The notes under the pieces: model-generated
Told to the model about the DNA's origin: nothing
Databases searched by the model: none
Seen by the model: only the letters and a program-made list of their open reading frames with translations
NCBI GenBank assembly: GCA_964622275.1
Contig: CAZUMX010000008.1
Span: 1 to 30,369 of the forward strand
DNA: 30,369 nucleotides
Direction of reading: 5' to 3'
Source of the DNA: CAYPEZ01 sp964622275
Lineage (GTDB): Bacteria; Patescibacteriota; Minisyncoccia; Phycocordibacterales; UBA6899
Position numbers and translations under genes: made by a program
Part shown: piece after piece, positions 5,853-13,317 of the stretch
How positions within the stretch are numbered: position 1 is the stretch's first letter
Layout of the letters: every line of letters begins with the position of its first letter

Positions 5853-7664
5853 CTAGAGTACACGGAAATCAATTCCCTTATCTTTCATAATCTGCGCGGT
5901 ATTAGTGAGGATATCGTCACTCGCAAAGCCTACTTCGCGCGTCACAAATTGCGCAGGCTTCCTTTCAGCAATCGCACGGACCTGTTCCAGTGTGAGCCCC
6001 GACTCTAGCGAAACGATAAGTTTTCCGCCTGCAACTGAGTGAAACTTCTTTCCTGAGACAACAATCTCTTCTGTCTTTTCTGCAAGTCCGTATCCACTCT
6101 TCAGAATGAGCTCGGTAAGCACGTCTTCTTCTTTTGCATCACCCTTAATGAGCGACGTTGAGTCAACGAGTTTCTGCTGAAGATCATCTTCTGCTTTTAC
6201 GTTCCACACATTAAAGGTGCTGGGCATAAGACGGTACACCTTAAATCCGGTATCTAGCGGGGTCTCCCTTGCTGCAATCTTTTCCGCTTGTTCCTCGCGA
6301 ACTTTATTAGCCGCACGTTTGATTCGTTCACGTCCAATTTCTGCAATGTTGTTAAATCCTGCCTTTTTCGCTTCGCTATCTTCTGGTGCTGTCTCCTGAA
6401 GTTGAGTAAGAATAAAACGGCGGCTTCCCCCATCCTCAGCATTTAGATTTAAAATCGCATGAGCTGTTGTTGCCGAACCGGAAAAGAAATCTAGAATAAT
6501 ATCTGACTCTTTGGTACACGCAGAAAGTAATTCTTTTATTAAGCTGACTGGTTTAGGAAAATCAAACACCTCTTTGAGGTTCAGTAAATCCAAATCATCT
6601 TGGGAAGATTTAAATTTATTATCAACCAATAATGAGCGGACCTTCCTCCCCTCAGCGGGTCTTGTCTTTATTTGAACTGACCAAGAGTCATCCGATTTCT
6701 TAATAAACCTAATATCCCCAAAAGAATAATCTCTTTCGAAACTTTCTTTGCTCTTAAACCATGACCCGGTAAGGACAGTGCCATCCGGTGCAGTTATGGT
6801 ATAAGGCTTGGTTGCTGTGTATGATCTTTCAAAAGTATCCCAGTAGAATCGACTAGAGCTGTCAACTTCTTTAAACCTTGTGAGGTATTCCTCATCGTAG
6901 GGTGCAAAGAATTCCTGCGCCCTACTGTAGTTTCTTAAATATACAATTACGTAATCGTTCTCAATCGCAAACCACTTTGCAGCACTTCCACCACCAACCT
7001 TTGTTCTTCTTGAGATGCATGCAACGAAATTCTCTGGACCATATATCTCATCCATTATTCTTCGCAAATTATGCACTTCGTGATCATCAATTGAGACAAA
7101 GATCACACCATCCTCTTTGAGTAGATTCCGTGCAAGCATAAGGCGAGGATACATCATGTTGAGCCACTTAGAATGGTAGCGTCCATCTGTCTCTGTGTTT
7201 GTTGTGAGCTTCTTTCCTTCGCCATCAATTTGTCCGGTGTACTCAAGATATGTCTTGAGTCCTTCGCCGTATTTGTCGGGGTACACAAAGTCTTTTCCGG
7301 TGTTATACGGCGGGTCAATGTAGATCATCTTTACCTTTCCTGTGTAAGACTTCTGCAAGAGCTTCAGGATCTCCAGGTTGTCTCCCTCAAGATACAGATT
7401 CTCTGTGGTGTCCCAGTCCACCGACGATGCTTTGTCTGGAACGAGCATGCCCATGCTTGTTGCCTGCGCTGCGCGAATCGCCTCGGTTTTGCCTGGCCAA
7501 GTAAAAGAATAGCGCTCAGGTCCGGTTTCCACTGCTTCACCCAAAAGCGTCTTCAATCGGTCAAAGTCAATTCCCTGCTCAGTGAAAGCCCCCGGGAAGA
7601 GCTTTTTGAGCTCTGCTTTCTGTTCTTCTGTGATGTTGTGTGATGTGGGGTCAAATTTGTTCAT
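5853..7664 (-). CDS. mod: Type III R-M DNA methyltransferase, Mod subunit (N6-adenine, beta class), 603 aa
   Basis: Mod methylates adenine in one strand of an asymmetric site and provides sequence recognition for Res. The order is beta-class: catalytic DPPY at 117-120 first, then a target-recognition region, then the SAM-binding segment DFFSGSATTAHA. WLNMMYPRLMLARNLL and DGVIFVSIDDHE are typical of type III/beta methyltransferases. The central TRD (about 210-370) is where specificity lies and cannot be read by eye. A TATAAT box (7676-7671) overlaps the stop codon of the preceding gene and lies 6 nt before the ATG, so an internal leaderless transcript may add to read-through from upstream. Confidence 0.95.
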   Translation of the reverse strand: MNKFDPTSHNITEEQKAELKKLFPGAFTEQGIDFDRLKTLLGEAVETGPERYSFTWPGKTEAIRAAQATSMGMLVPDKASSVDWDTTENLYLEGDNLEILKLLQKSYTGKVKMIYIDPPYNTGKDFVYPDKYGEGLKTYLEYTGQIDGEGKKLTTNTETDGRYHSKWLNMMYPRLMLARNLLKEDGVIFVSIDDHEVHNLRRIMDEIYGPENFVACISRRTKVGGGSAAKWFAIENDYVIVYLRNYSRAQEFFAPYDEEYLTRFKEVDSSSRFYWDTFERSYTATKPYTITAPDGTVLTGSWFKSKESFERDYSFGDIRFIKKSDDSWSVQIKTRPAEGRKVRSLLVDNKFKSSQDDLDLLNLKEVFDFPKPVSLIKELLSACTKESDIILDFFSGSATTAHAILNLNAEDGGSRRFILTQLQETAPEDSEAKKAGFNNIAEIGRERIKRAANKVREEQAEKIAARETPLDTGFKVYRLMPSTFNVWNVKAEDDLQQKLVDSTSLIKGDAKEEDVLTELILKSGYGLAEKTEEIVVSGKKFHSVAGGKLIVSLESGLTLEQVRAIAERKPAQFVTREVGFASDDILTNTAQIMKDKGIDFRVL

Positions 7665-7676
7665 AATGGGATTATA
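7665..7676 (-). promoter_or_regulatory. Internal -10 box of mod overlapping the upstream stop codon
   Basis: Minus strand: TATAAT (7676-7671), six bases, then ATG. The TAA inside the box is the stop codon of the 288-aa protein gene. Confidence 0.5.
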
Positions 7677-8538
7677 TCTTGAAGCTCTTATATTTCTCTC
7701 CGCTGGTCAATGCATAGAGCATTTCGGAGAGTCGGATCATGCGTTCTGGGGGAATCAGTCTGCGGAAACGCCTTCTTTCCTTTGGGTTTTCGTCTTTGAT
7801 GAGCTTCTGTATCACCCCAACAAAAGCCTTCCACTTCGCACTAAGATCCTTCGGTGGTTCAAATTTTTCCATCATAAGCCCATCAGCAGAGATGGCCCCA
7901 CAGTTGAGCGAGAGTACTGCAAGAAATTTTGGTGGCGGCAGAGAGAGAACCTTCTTCGCTTTGTCGTAGTTTGCAAGTTTCAGTGCGTTAAACACATCGT
8001 TATAGAGCTTCACGAACACCAGCTTGTCTTCATCTAAGAGATCAAGATTTTGTGTGCGCGGATTTTTAATCCCGATTTTCTTTTTCTGAAGATTTTGGAT
8101 ATAAGAAAGTTTGTCTTTGTTTGAGAGTGGACCATTAATCACGCGGAGAAGAGCCTGCTTTTCTTTTGGAGGAAGAATGTACTTTGGATTATCAAAAAAT
8201 GGCATAGCCTCACGAAAATGGTTTGTCGCAGAAAGTCTTGGGAGTTGTTTTATTATCTCACTCTTTGTCTTGAACATGCGCTTCACACGATAGCTTCTAC
8301 TCAAAAACTCGCGCGCGATATAACTGCGCTGTTTGATATTCTGTGCTCCTTCACTTTTGCCGTATACCTGGCGATAGAGAGCATGTGGGGGGACATTGTG
8401 TTCCTTCACGTGCTTCTCAATCGCCGCGCCAATATCCCACATGAGCATAATGAGCTCAGTGGGAGTAAGGGTGCCCTGACCCTTCTGGTATGCGTTATAT
8501 GAAGGCGTAATAGCCTCAATGAGGGCTTGGGTACTCAT
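7672..8538 (-). CDS. Uncharacterised protein of the type III R-M island, 288 aa
   Basis: I do not recognise a family. The protein is Lys/Arg-rich and soluble, without signal peptide or membrane segment, and is probably mostly helical. Its N-terminus (TPTELIMLMWDIGAAIEKHV, then KSYIAREFLSR-type helices) loosely recalls N-terminal helical domains of DUF1016/PDDEXK-like proteins, but I see no nuclease motif. Its start overlaps the GHKL ATPase stop by 4 nt (ATGA), so the two are co-translated, and its stop runs into the -10 box of mod. Tight linkage on both sides suggests a function in the same system, perhaps as a partner of the ATPase (inference). Confidence 0.85.
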   Translation of the reverse strand: MSTQALIEAITPSYNAYQKGQGTLTPTELIMLMWDIGAAIEKHVKEHNVPPHALYRQVYGKSEGAQNIKQRSYIAREFLSRSYRVKRMFKTKSEIIKQLPRLSATNHFREAMPFFDNPKYILPPKEKQALLRVINGPLSNKDKLSYIQNLQKKKIGIKNPRTQNLDLLDEDKLVFVKLYNDVFNALKLANYDKAKKVLSLPPPKFLAVLSLNCGAISADGLMMEKFEPPKDLSAKWKAFVGVIQKLIKDENPKERRRFRRLIPPERMIRLSEMLYALTSGEKYKSFKI

Positions 8539-10283
8539 GAAGAGAGTTCTGAGAGGTTCTTCCCTGAAAGCGCGGAGAGGGCATCCTCAAGCTGATAAAT
8601 GAACTCTGCCATGCTCACAAACATATTCTTGCTGTATTCGGGCTGGCCATTTTGGCGCTTATTGTAGAACTCATCTTTGTAGTGCACGGTAATTTCGCCT
8701 GCGATGTACGCAAGGAGCCTGTCGGTGATCTTTGATCCACCTTGACGATTGTGGCTCAAACGCGCTTGAAAGTCTGGGTGCTTCTTGAAAATCACAATTT
8801 GTTCACCCGAAAGGAGTGAGCGTAATTGCTTCCCCGTCTCCGCATCCACCTGCGGCTCTGCATCAGAAATGTGAATATTGAATCCGCTCTTCTTGCGCTC
8901 CTTGCCCTTGAACTCACTATCAGCAAATAGCTCTTCGTTCTTCGCCTGATCACCCGATGCGGCACCACCGGGAAGATCCTCGCCACCTTCATGGGTGCCC
9001 AGCCCCTCGCCCTCGTCTTCTCCAACCCCCTCTCTGGGATTCTCAATTTCACCGTCACCAAAGTCATGTGCCCCAACCCCTTCCACATACTCCGTCCCAG
9101 CGGATCCGCCAGAGAGATTCTTCTCGCCACCCTTAAGAAAAGAAGTGCGGAAATTCATTGCATCAACGCGAGCAAGCTTTGAGAGGGCACGATTGAGCGC
9201 GTCTTCAAGCTGCTGGTAGTGTTTCTCATCGGTGTGCTCATTGGCGCGCTTCACGTACTCAAGCGCAAGTTCCTCTATCTCAATAAGTTGTTCAAAAAGG
9301 GCCTTTGAGTACTTGTCAGTTTTGAAATCGTTTCTCGCTATCGTTGGCCCAAGAATGTCTCCGACGTCCACAAATCCAGTTACTATGGCGTGACCCCAGA
9401 TATCATTCTTGTGCTTTGACTTGAACGAGCGGACATCTTTTATCTCACAAATTCGCCGCCCTTTTGCAACAAATACCGCAGGCTTGCTGAGTGAGACACC
9501 CTTAGTCATCTTGAGATAGATATGAACCGGGGGTTTTATATTAATAGTTTCTTTTGTTTTGTATCTACGCCCACCCTCAAGATAGAGGTGATATATGTGG
9601 TCCTCATATACTTCACCCTCGTATTGATCGTAGTCAAAAGGCCTGCAAATTTCCTCACTACCGTCTTCATCCTCAATGGCTATCGTCAGATTCCCCCTTC
9701 GCAGGATAAGTTCAAAGTGTTTTTCAATTTCTTCCTTGAGGGTCTTCGCATCAATGGATTTCCATATCTCCTTATCAAATCCACTAAGCCGCATGATTGT
9801 TCCGAACTCTGTGGGAAATTTTATGAGCGTGTTTGGGTCTGATATCTTCACGTCTTCAGTTCTTTTTTCGTCAAACATGGCACGATTCAGTTCAAGATTC
9901 CGTCCTTCTTTGTTTTTTTCTTTTGAAGAAACTTCCAGCGTCTCGCAGGCGGCCATAAAGGAGAAGATTCCAAAACCAAATTGTCCGTTGGTGAATCTTT
10001 GATTCTTTTTATCTGAATCCCCAATACTCTCAACCACCTTTGTAAAATTTGTAATACCAAAACAATTGTCACTGATCGTAATTGTTGCATCTTTTGCGCT
10101 GTGTCCGGAAATCTTCACCCGAATTTCAATCTGACGAGAGTATGAATTCTTTCCTGGTTCATACCAGTGCTGGTCAGCGCTATCAATGGAGTTGTCAACG
10201 TACTCCATGAAGATGCGATTCACATCATTGTAGAGGGAGGCGATAGAAGGAATGATCCTTGGCGAAATGTGGAGTTTTATCAT
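8535..10283 (-). CDS. GHKL/MORC-like ATPase associated with R-M, 582 aa
   Basis: The N-terminal 200 residues are a GHKL (Hsp90/MutL/histidine-kinase type) ATPase: N-box EYVDNSIDSAD (27-37), G1 motif SDNCFGI (71-77; the usual DNGxG has a Cys in place of the first Gly), and lid GQFGFGIFSF (100-109). There is no His-phosphotransfer domain or membrane segment, so it is not a sensor kinase. A middle domain is followed by an acidic Gly/Glu-rich linker (about 395-450) and a C-terminal domain with HPDFQARLSHNR. Prokaryotic MORC/MutL-like ATPases in R-M neighbourhoods were described by Iyer, Abhiman and Aravind (2008). It probably acts as an ATP-gated DNA clamp or conformational switch in defence (inference). 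The start is 6 nt after the 72-aa gene. Confidence 0.88.
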   Translation of the reverse strand: MIKLHISPRIIPSIASLYNDVNRIFMEYVDNSIDSADQHWYEPGKNSYSRQIEIRVKISGHSAKDATITISDNCFGITNFTKVVESIGDSDKKNQRFTNGQFGFGIFSFMAACETLEVSSKEKNKEGRNLELNRAMFDEKRTEDVKISDPNTLIKFPTEFGTIMRLSGFDKEIWKSIDAKTLKEEIEKHFELILRRGNLTIAIEDEDGSEEICRPFDYDQYEGEVYEDHIYHLYLEGGRRYKTKETINIKPPVHIYLKMTKGVSLSKPAVFVAKGRRICEIKDVRSFKSKHKNDIWGHAIVTGFVDVGDILGPTIARNDFKTDKYSKALFEQLIEIEELALEYVKRANEHTDEKHYQQLEDALNRALSKLARVDAMNFRTSFLKGGEKNLSGGSAGTEYVEGVGAHDFGDGEIENPREGVGEDEGEGLGTHEGGEDLPGGAASGDQAKNEELFADSEFKGKERKKSGFNIHISDAEPQVDAETGKQLRSLLSGEQIVIFKKHPDFQARLSHNRQGGSKITDRLLAYIAGEITVHYKDEFYNKRQNGQPEYSKNMFVSMAEFIYQLEDALSALSGKNLSELSS

Positions 10284-10289
10284 GGGGGG

Positions 10290-10508
10290 TCAGAATTTAA
10301 ATTCTTTCGTCTTCGGAAAATGAAATTTTGCCTTCGCCTCGCGTACACGCCGCTCAATCTCGGAGAAGATCTTGTTTACCTCTTCCTCGGTGTACTCATA
10401 GGCGCTCCGATTTGCGCAGTTGCTGAGCACTTTAATCTTTTGAAGCACGGCGTTTGTGCGCTGTGCACCCAGGCGTTTAAAGCGGTTTCGTTTCTCTTCT
10501 TGTTTCAT
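10290..10508 (-). CDS. Small helical protein, first gene of the R-M island, 72 aa
   Basis: Short, highly charged protein with a basic N-terminus (KQEEKRNRFKRLGAQR) and a C-terminal amphipathic helix (EEVNKIFSEIERRVREAKAKF). Similar small proteins with a LSNCANRSAYEYTEEEV-like segment recur next to modification enzymes in my recollection, but no function is known to me. It may be a DNA-binding regulator or structural subunit. A TAGGCT box lies 7 nt before the ATG, consistent with leaderless transcription of the whole island from here. Confidence 0.75.
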   Translation of the reverse strand: MKQEEKRNRFKRLGAQRTNAVLQKIKVLSNCANRSAYEYTEEEVNKIFSEIERRVREAKAKFHFPKTKEFKF

Positions 10509-10803
10509 ACATAATAGCCTATATTTTTATGTAAGGATTGTCAATCTGTACGCTATATCTTAAAATTGCTCTAGTCTACCCCCTTTCCCCCCATATTTCT
10601 AGCCAAGAAAAAATGAGCCCTCAATGCCCCCGTGGGCTCCTCCATTGGCAAAGGAGGGCCACTTGAGTACACAGCTGTGTGATATACGCCTAATCTGCCC
10701 CTCCCCCGTCTTATGTCGGAACCGAGTGGAATACAAACATGTCCACCCTGCTGTTGCAGGGTGGACATGTAGGTAACTCCATCACCAAAGGAGTAGATCA
10801 ATC
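10509..10803. other. Gene-free stretch with several hairpins
   Basis: No convincing gene. It contains GAGCCC/GGGCTC (about 10615-10640) followed on the minus strand by ATTTTTT, which could be a minus-strand terminator. It also has a CCTCC/GGAGG hairpin immediately after, and the 12-nt palindrome ACACAGCTGTGT (10669-10680). The stretch separates the R-M island from the metal/redox cluster. Confidence 0.5.
10737..10770 (-). terminator. Perfect 15-bp hairpin after the 4-TM protein gene
   Basis: ACATGTCCACCCTGC, a 4-nt loop, then the exact complement. On the minus strand TTTGTATT follows, so it may terminate the metal/redox cluster about 35 nt after its last stop codon. The U-tract is poor, so a structural role other than termination is also possible. 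Confidence 0.55.
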
Positions 10804-11310
10804 TCACATCACCATATTCCCCATATTCTGTGCAGGCGATGAATCCCAACCAAAGAGAGACGGGTCTACCATACCAAAGATCATCGCCACATGTGCGAGC
10901 ACAAGGAACACTGCGACGAAGATCGCATGGAGTCTTCGCTTTTCAGCTTCATCCTTTCCACGAGCCAACAGCCCAAACTCCAGCGCACTGATCGCAATCA
11001 AGGGAATCGCTGAGAGCAAATACCCTCCAACAGCGACGAGGTCGATTGGTCCGCGCCACCCACCCTCCAGTGTGAGGGGGATCGCTGCGGTCCACAAGAG
11101 ATACACGAGGACCCCGAGCATGTATGGACCAATAAGCATGCCAGCATATCGACTGATTGCTTTCACTCGCCCATCGTATCTCTGTGTGAAGAGAAGATAG
11201 AGTTCAGTGATCGCAATAGTCTCGGCAAAAATGACAGGAATAGCCATAAAGAAGATGAGGTTCCATGGCTGATGGCTAGCCAAAAGCCCCATATAATGAG
11301 TCATGTTCAT
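10804..11310 (-). CDS. Integral membrane protein of the metal/redox cluster (DUF6803-like?), 168 aa
   Basis: About four or five hydrophobic segments: PWNLIFFMAIPVIFAETIAI near residues 15-35, YMLGVLVYLLWTAAIPL, LLSAIPLIAISALEFGLLA and IFVAVFLVLAHVAMIFGMV. The N-terminal MNMTHYMGLL and the terminal Met-rich QNMGNMVM are potential soft-metal ligands. It resembles small membrane proteins I associate with DUF6803, but I cannot confirm this. It is last in a run that includes a CsoR-family repressor, glutaredoxin and a ferritin-like protein, so a role in metal or thiol handling at the membrane is plausible. No clear ribosome-binding site or -10 box precedes the ATG. Confidence 0.8.
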   Translation of the reverse strand: MNMTHYMGLLASHQPWNLIFFMAIPVIFAETIAITELYLLFTQRYDGRVKAISRYAGMLIGPYMLGVLVYLLWTAAIPLTLEGGWRGPIDLVAVGGYLLSAIPLIAISALEFGLLARGKDEAEKRRLHAIFVAVFLVLAHVAMIFGMVDPSLFGWDSSPAQNMGNMVM

Positions 11311-11373
11311 ATGAAGAATTCATGCTTCGCAAAACAAAGCGCAAGAGTGTGCGGCGAAGCTAACGGAACATTC

Positions 11374-11832
11374 TTACGCAAATGCGAATCGCAAATTAGG
11401 GCTGTTGGTGTGAAAGCGAGACCATGCCCAAGTTCCCCATAATGCAGAGAGGAGCACAGAAGGGCCCCCCAAAGGACGAAATCGTGTGTGAGAGACACTG
11501 GAAGATGTGGCAAAAAGACCTCGACGACCAAGAAGAATGCAAACGACGAGTGCGAGGATGCTGAGCATGACAGAAAACCACGTCTCAGACATTGAAACGC
11601 CTACCGAAGTCACGTGTTCATACATTCCTATGTGTTCCGAGAGAGCACGGAGAGGATCGTTTGCACAAGTATCTCCCTGAGCACAGTTCCCATTTTTTTC
11701 GACTCCGTGAGACTGATGATGCCCTTGAGCATGATTCATCGCATGATAGTCAGATTCGAGCATGCTCGAGAAACACACTGGCGCAAATGCGGCATAGAAA
11801 ATAATGACAGATGCAGCAATGAGGCGTTGCAT
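11374..11832 (-). CDS. His-rich membrane-anchored protein, 152 aa
   Basis: N-terminal signal or anchor segment (LIAASVIIFYAAFAPVC), then an extracytoplasmic region rich in His, Met and Cys (YHAMNHAQGHHQSHG, with two Cys in NCAQGDTC), then a second hydrophobic segment (WFSVMLSILALVVCILL) and a basic tail. This composition suggests binding of copper or another transition metal outside the cytoplasm (inference). No named family is recognised. AAGGGG precedes the ATG by 4 nt, and a TATGCT box lies 9 nt upstream. It is separated from glrX by 89 nt without a gene. Confidence 0.7.
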   Translation of the reverse strand: MQRLIAASVIIFYAAFAPVCFSSMLESDYHAMNHAQGHHQSHGVEKNGNCAQGDTCANDPLRALSEHIGMYEHVTSVGVSMSETWFSVMLSILALVVCILLGRRGLFATSSSVSHTRFRPLGGPSVLLSALWGTWAWSRFHTNSPNLRFAFA

Positions 11833-11921
11833 ATCCCCTTAAGCATACATCCACCTCTCACATGCGCAAACACACATCTCCTCATGCGCACACCACCCTT
11901 TGCTTGGCATCATTCTGCGCC

Positions 11922-12164
11922 TTAGTTCAAAAGTTTCTCTAAGACATCAGGGCGGAATCCCACAACGATCTCCCCTCCTACATCAATTACCGGAACGCCC
12001 ATCTGGCCGCTCTTTTGTACCATCTCCATGGCGGCCGTACGGTCACGACCCACATCAACGTCTTTAAACGAAACGCCTTTCTCAATAAGAAAATCTTTGA
12101 CCATATAGCAATATGGGCACGAGGTGGTGGAATAGACTGTGACAGTTTTTTGTGTGTTGTTCAT
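11922..12164 (-). CDS. Glutaredoxin-like thiol oxidoreductase, 80 aa
   Basis: Single-domain glutaredoxin of minimal length. The active site CPYC is at residues 16-19, preceded by the TVTVYSTTS strand; the cis-proline loop GVPVIDVGG and the FRPDVLEKLL helix follow. It reduces disulfides or glutathione-like mixed disulfides. Similar NrdH/Grx-type proteins often sit beside persulfide- or metal-responsive regulators. The ATG at 12164 overlaps the stop codon of the repressor gene (ATGA), so the longer upstream reading is not the start. Co-translation with the repressor supports a joint redox function. Confidence 0.9.
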   Translation of the reverse strand: MNNTQKTVTVYSTTSCPYCYMVKDFLIEKGVSFKDVDVGRDRTAAMEMVQKSGQMGVPVIDVGGEIVVGFRPDVLEKLLN

Positions 12165-12442
12165 AACATGAATGCTGATTGAATAATGGTGCTCATGTGG
12201 TGTGTCATGCGCGGAGTCATGCGTTCGGTCTTTGCACAACTCTTCGCATACTCATCCATATACGCTTTTGCAAAAGCCTTCATGGCGGCATGAGCGGCCT
12301 TGATCTGAAGGATGTCCTTTGCACAATCCTGTTGTCCTGATAAAAGCGAAGAACGAAGCCCTTCGATCTGTCCTTCGATGCGATTGAGCCGGTGAAGGAG
12401 TGCTTCGGAGGCAGGCCGCTGTGTGTGTTTTTGGGTAGCCAT
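12161..12442 (-). CDS. CsoR/RcnR-family repressor with CstR-like Cys-Tyr-Cys site, 93 aa
   Basis: All-helical metal-sensitive repressor family (DUF156): LLHRLNRIEGQIEGL, then DCAKDILQIKAAHAAMKAF and YMDEYAKSC. The family's copper sensors use Cys-x24-His-x3-Cys. Here C40 and C69 are spaced exactly 29 residues, as in CsoR and CstR, but the His position is Tyr65. The absence of the His ligand is a mark of CstR-type persulfide sensors and makes Cu(I) sensing less likely; His51 is not at the ligand position. It probably represses its own operon through the perfect inverted repeat at 13228-13249 (inference). It lies 4 nt after the DUF2202 gene and overlaps the glutaredoxin gene. Confidence 0.88.
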   Translation of the reverse strand: MATQKHTQRPASEALLHRLNRIEGQIEGLRSSLLSGQQDCAKDILQIKAAHAAMKAFAKAYMDEYAKSCAKTERMTPRMTHHMSTIIQSAFML

Positions 12443-12446
12443 AGAT

Positions 12447-13217
12447 TTAGTGCATCATTCCGCCACCCATACCACGACCTCCTCCCATCATCCCGCCCAT
12501 ACCACTCATCCCTTCCGCTTGGACCTGATCAAACTCCTCTTTGGAAAGAATTTGTGGAGTATATGTGCCCCCCACTTCGCTAAGTCGCATCAAAAAGTGG
12601 TGGAGGTGCATGTATGATCCGTTGAGAAGATACTCATAGACTGCGAGAATGTCTTTGTTGTCAGTGCGAGCCATGCGAGTCTTGAGATCATGAATATCGA
12701 ACTCTTCGACATAGAGCCCTACCTTGATCGCAGCCTCCGCAGATGGGCGACCTTCAGCAACAAGGCGATCATAGAGGGCCTGAATATCCTTGTCGGCGAA
12801 ACGTCCCGCGGTGGAAGTGTCTTTAGGCTCAGGGATGCCGTAACTCTCAAGAAGCCCCCCAACAGCAGTCATATGCATCTGTTCGCTCCGTGACACGTGG
12901 CCGATGGTGCGCCACCCCCAAGCCTCGCCAAGCGCCCCATAGATATCACGAGCCATCTTTTCTTCTTCAAAGACAAAGAGGAGATCAGCACGCTCCGAGT
13001 CAGTGAGTGTGGAGGTTGCGATATCCCCCACCTGCATCATCATGGCAGCTCCGTGCTGAGATGTACTCACGAGTGGAGCTTGCTCCTCAACTACTTGCCC
13101 ACGCATGTCTCGAAACATTCCACTTTCGTGTGGAGCAAAGACTCTCCAAGAAACGCCCAGGAGCACAAGAAACCCGATGACGAGGAATAATGGTGTGAAC
13201 GATTTATAAGAATTCAT
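12447..13217 (-). CDS. Secreted DUF2202 ferritin-like protein with Met-rich tail, 256 aa
   Basis: N-terminal hydrophobic segment (LFLVIGFLVLLGVSW, residues 10-24) anchors or exports it. The central part (about 70-210) is DUF2202, a ferritin-like four-helix domain: FEEEKMARDIY, SRSEQMHM, VEEFDIHDL and MHLHHFLMRL supply the Glu/His pattern for a di-metal centre. The C-terminus is a Gly/Met run (GMGGMMGGGRGMGGGMMH), probably a soft-metal-binding tail. The start at 13217 is used instead of 13286: TATACT lies 8 nt upstream, and the longer reading would run through the operator and the upstream gene's terminator. It is the first gene of the cluster and its promoter overlaps a CsoR/CstR-type operator. 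Confidence 0.88.
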   Translation of the reverse strand: MNSYKSFTPLFLVIGFLVLLGVSWRVFAPHESGMFRDMRGQVVEEQAPLVSTSQHGAAMMMQVGDIATSTLTDSERADLLFVFEEEKMARDIYGALGEAWGWRTIGHVSRSEQMHMTAVGGLLESYGIPEPKDTSTAGRFADKDIQALYDRLVAEGRPSAEAAIKVGLYVEEFDIHDLKTRMARTDNKDILAVYEYLLNGSYMHLHHFLMRLSEVGGTYTPQILSKEEFDQVQAEGMSGMGGMMGGGRGMGGGMMH

Positions 13218-13254
13218 ATAGCATGAGTATATACCCCCATGGGTATATAGCAAG
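13218..13254 (-). promoter_or_regulatory. Promoter with CsoR/CstR-type operator for the DUF2202-repressor-glutaredoxin operon
   Basis: Perfect inverted repeat TATATACCC-ccat-GGGTATATA (13228-13249). On the minus strand it fills the spacer between a -35-like TTGCTA and TATACT (13231-13226), overlapping the latter. ACCC/GGGT arms with AT flanks are typical of operators for this repressor family. Binding would block RNA polymerase. The ATG follows 8 nt after the -10, with no ribosome-binding site. Confidence 0.75.
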
Positions 13255-13273
13255 GACGACAATCTAGCAGAAT

Positions 13274-13302
13274 AAAAAACACCCACGAAGGGTGTCTTTT
13301 TC
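13274..13302 (-). terminator. Intrinsic terminator of the 13318-13740 gene
   Basis: Minus strand ACACCC, 5-nt loop, GGGTGT, then six T; A-rich on the other side. It insulates the operon promoter at 13218-13254 from the upstream gene. Confidence 0.8.
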
Positions 13303-13317
13303 TATATCTGGAGAGCG

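Noticed and set aside
8535..10283. Sensor histidine kinase
   Set aside because: It has GHKL motifs but no phospho-accepting His domain, sensor domain, membrane helix or adjacent response regulator.
10571..10849. 92-aa open frame on the minus strand
   Set aside because: It runs through three hairpins and into the membrane protein gene, with no promoter or ribosome-binding site and no protein-like composition.
13218..13286. N-terminal extension of the DUF2202 protein
   Set aside because: It would translate the operator, the promoter and part of the upstream terminator; the signal peptide begins at the ATG at 13217.
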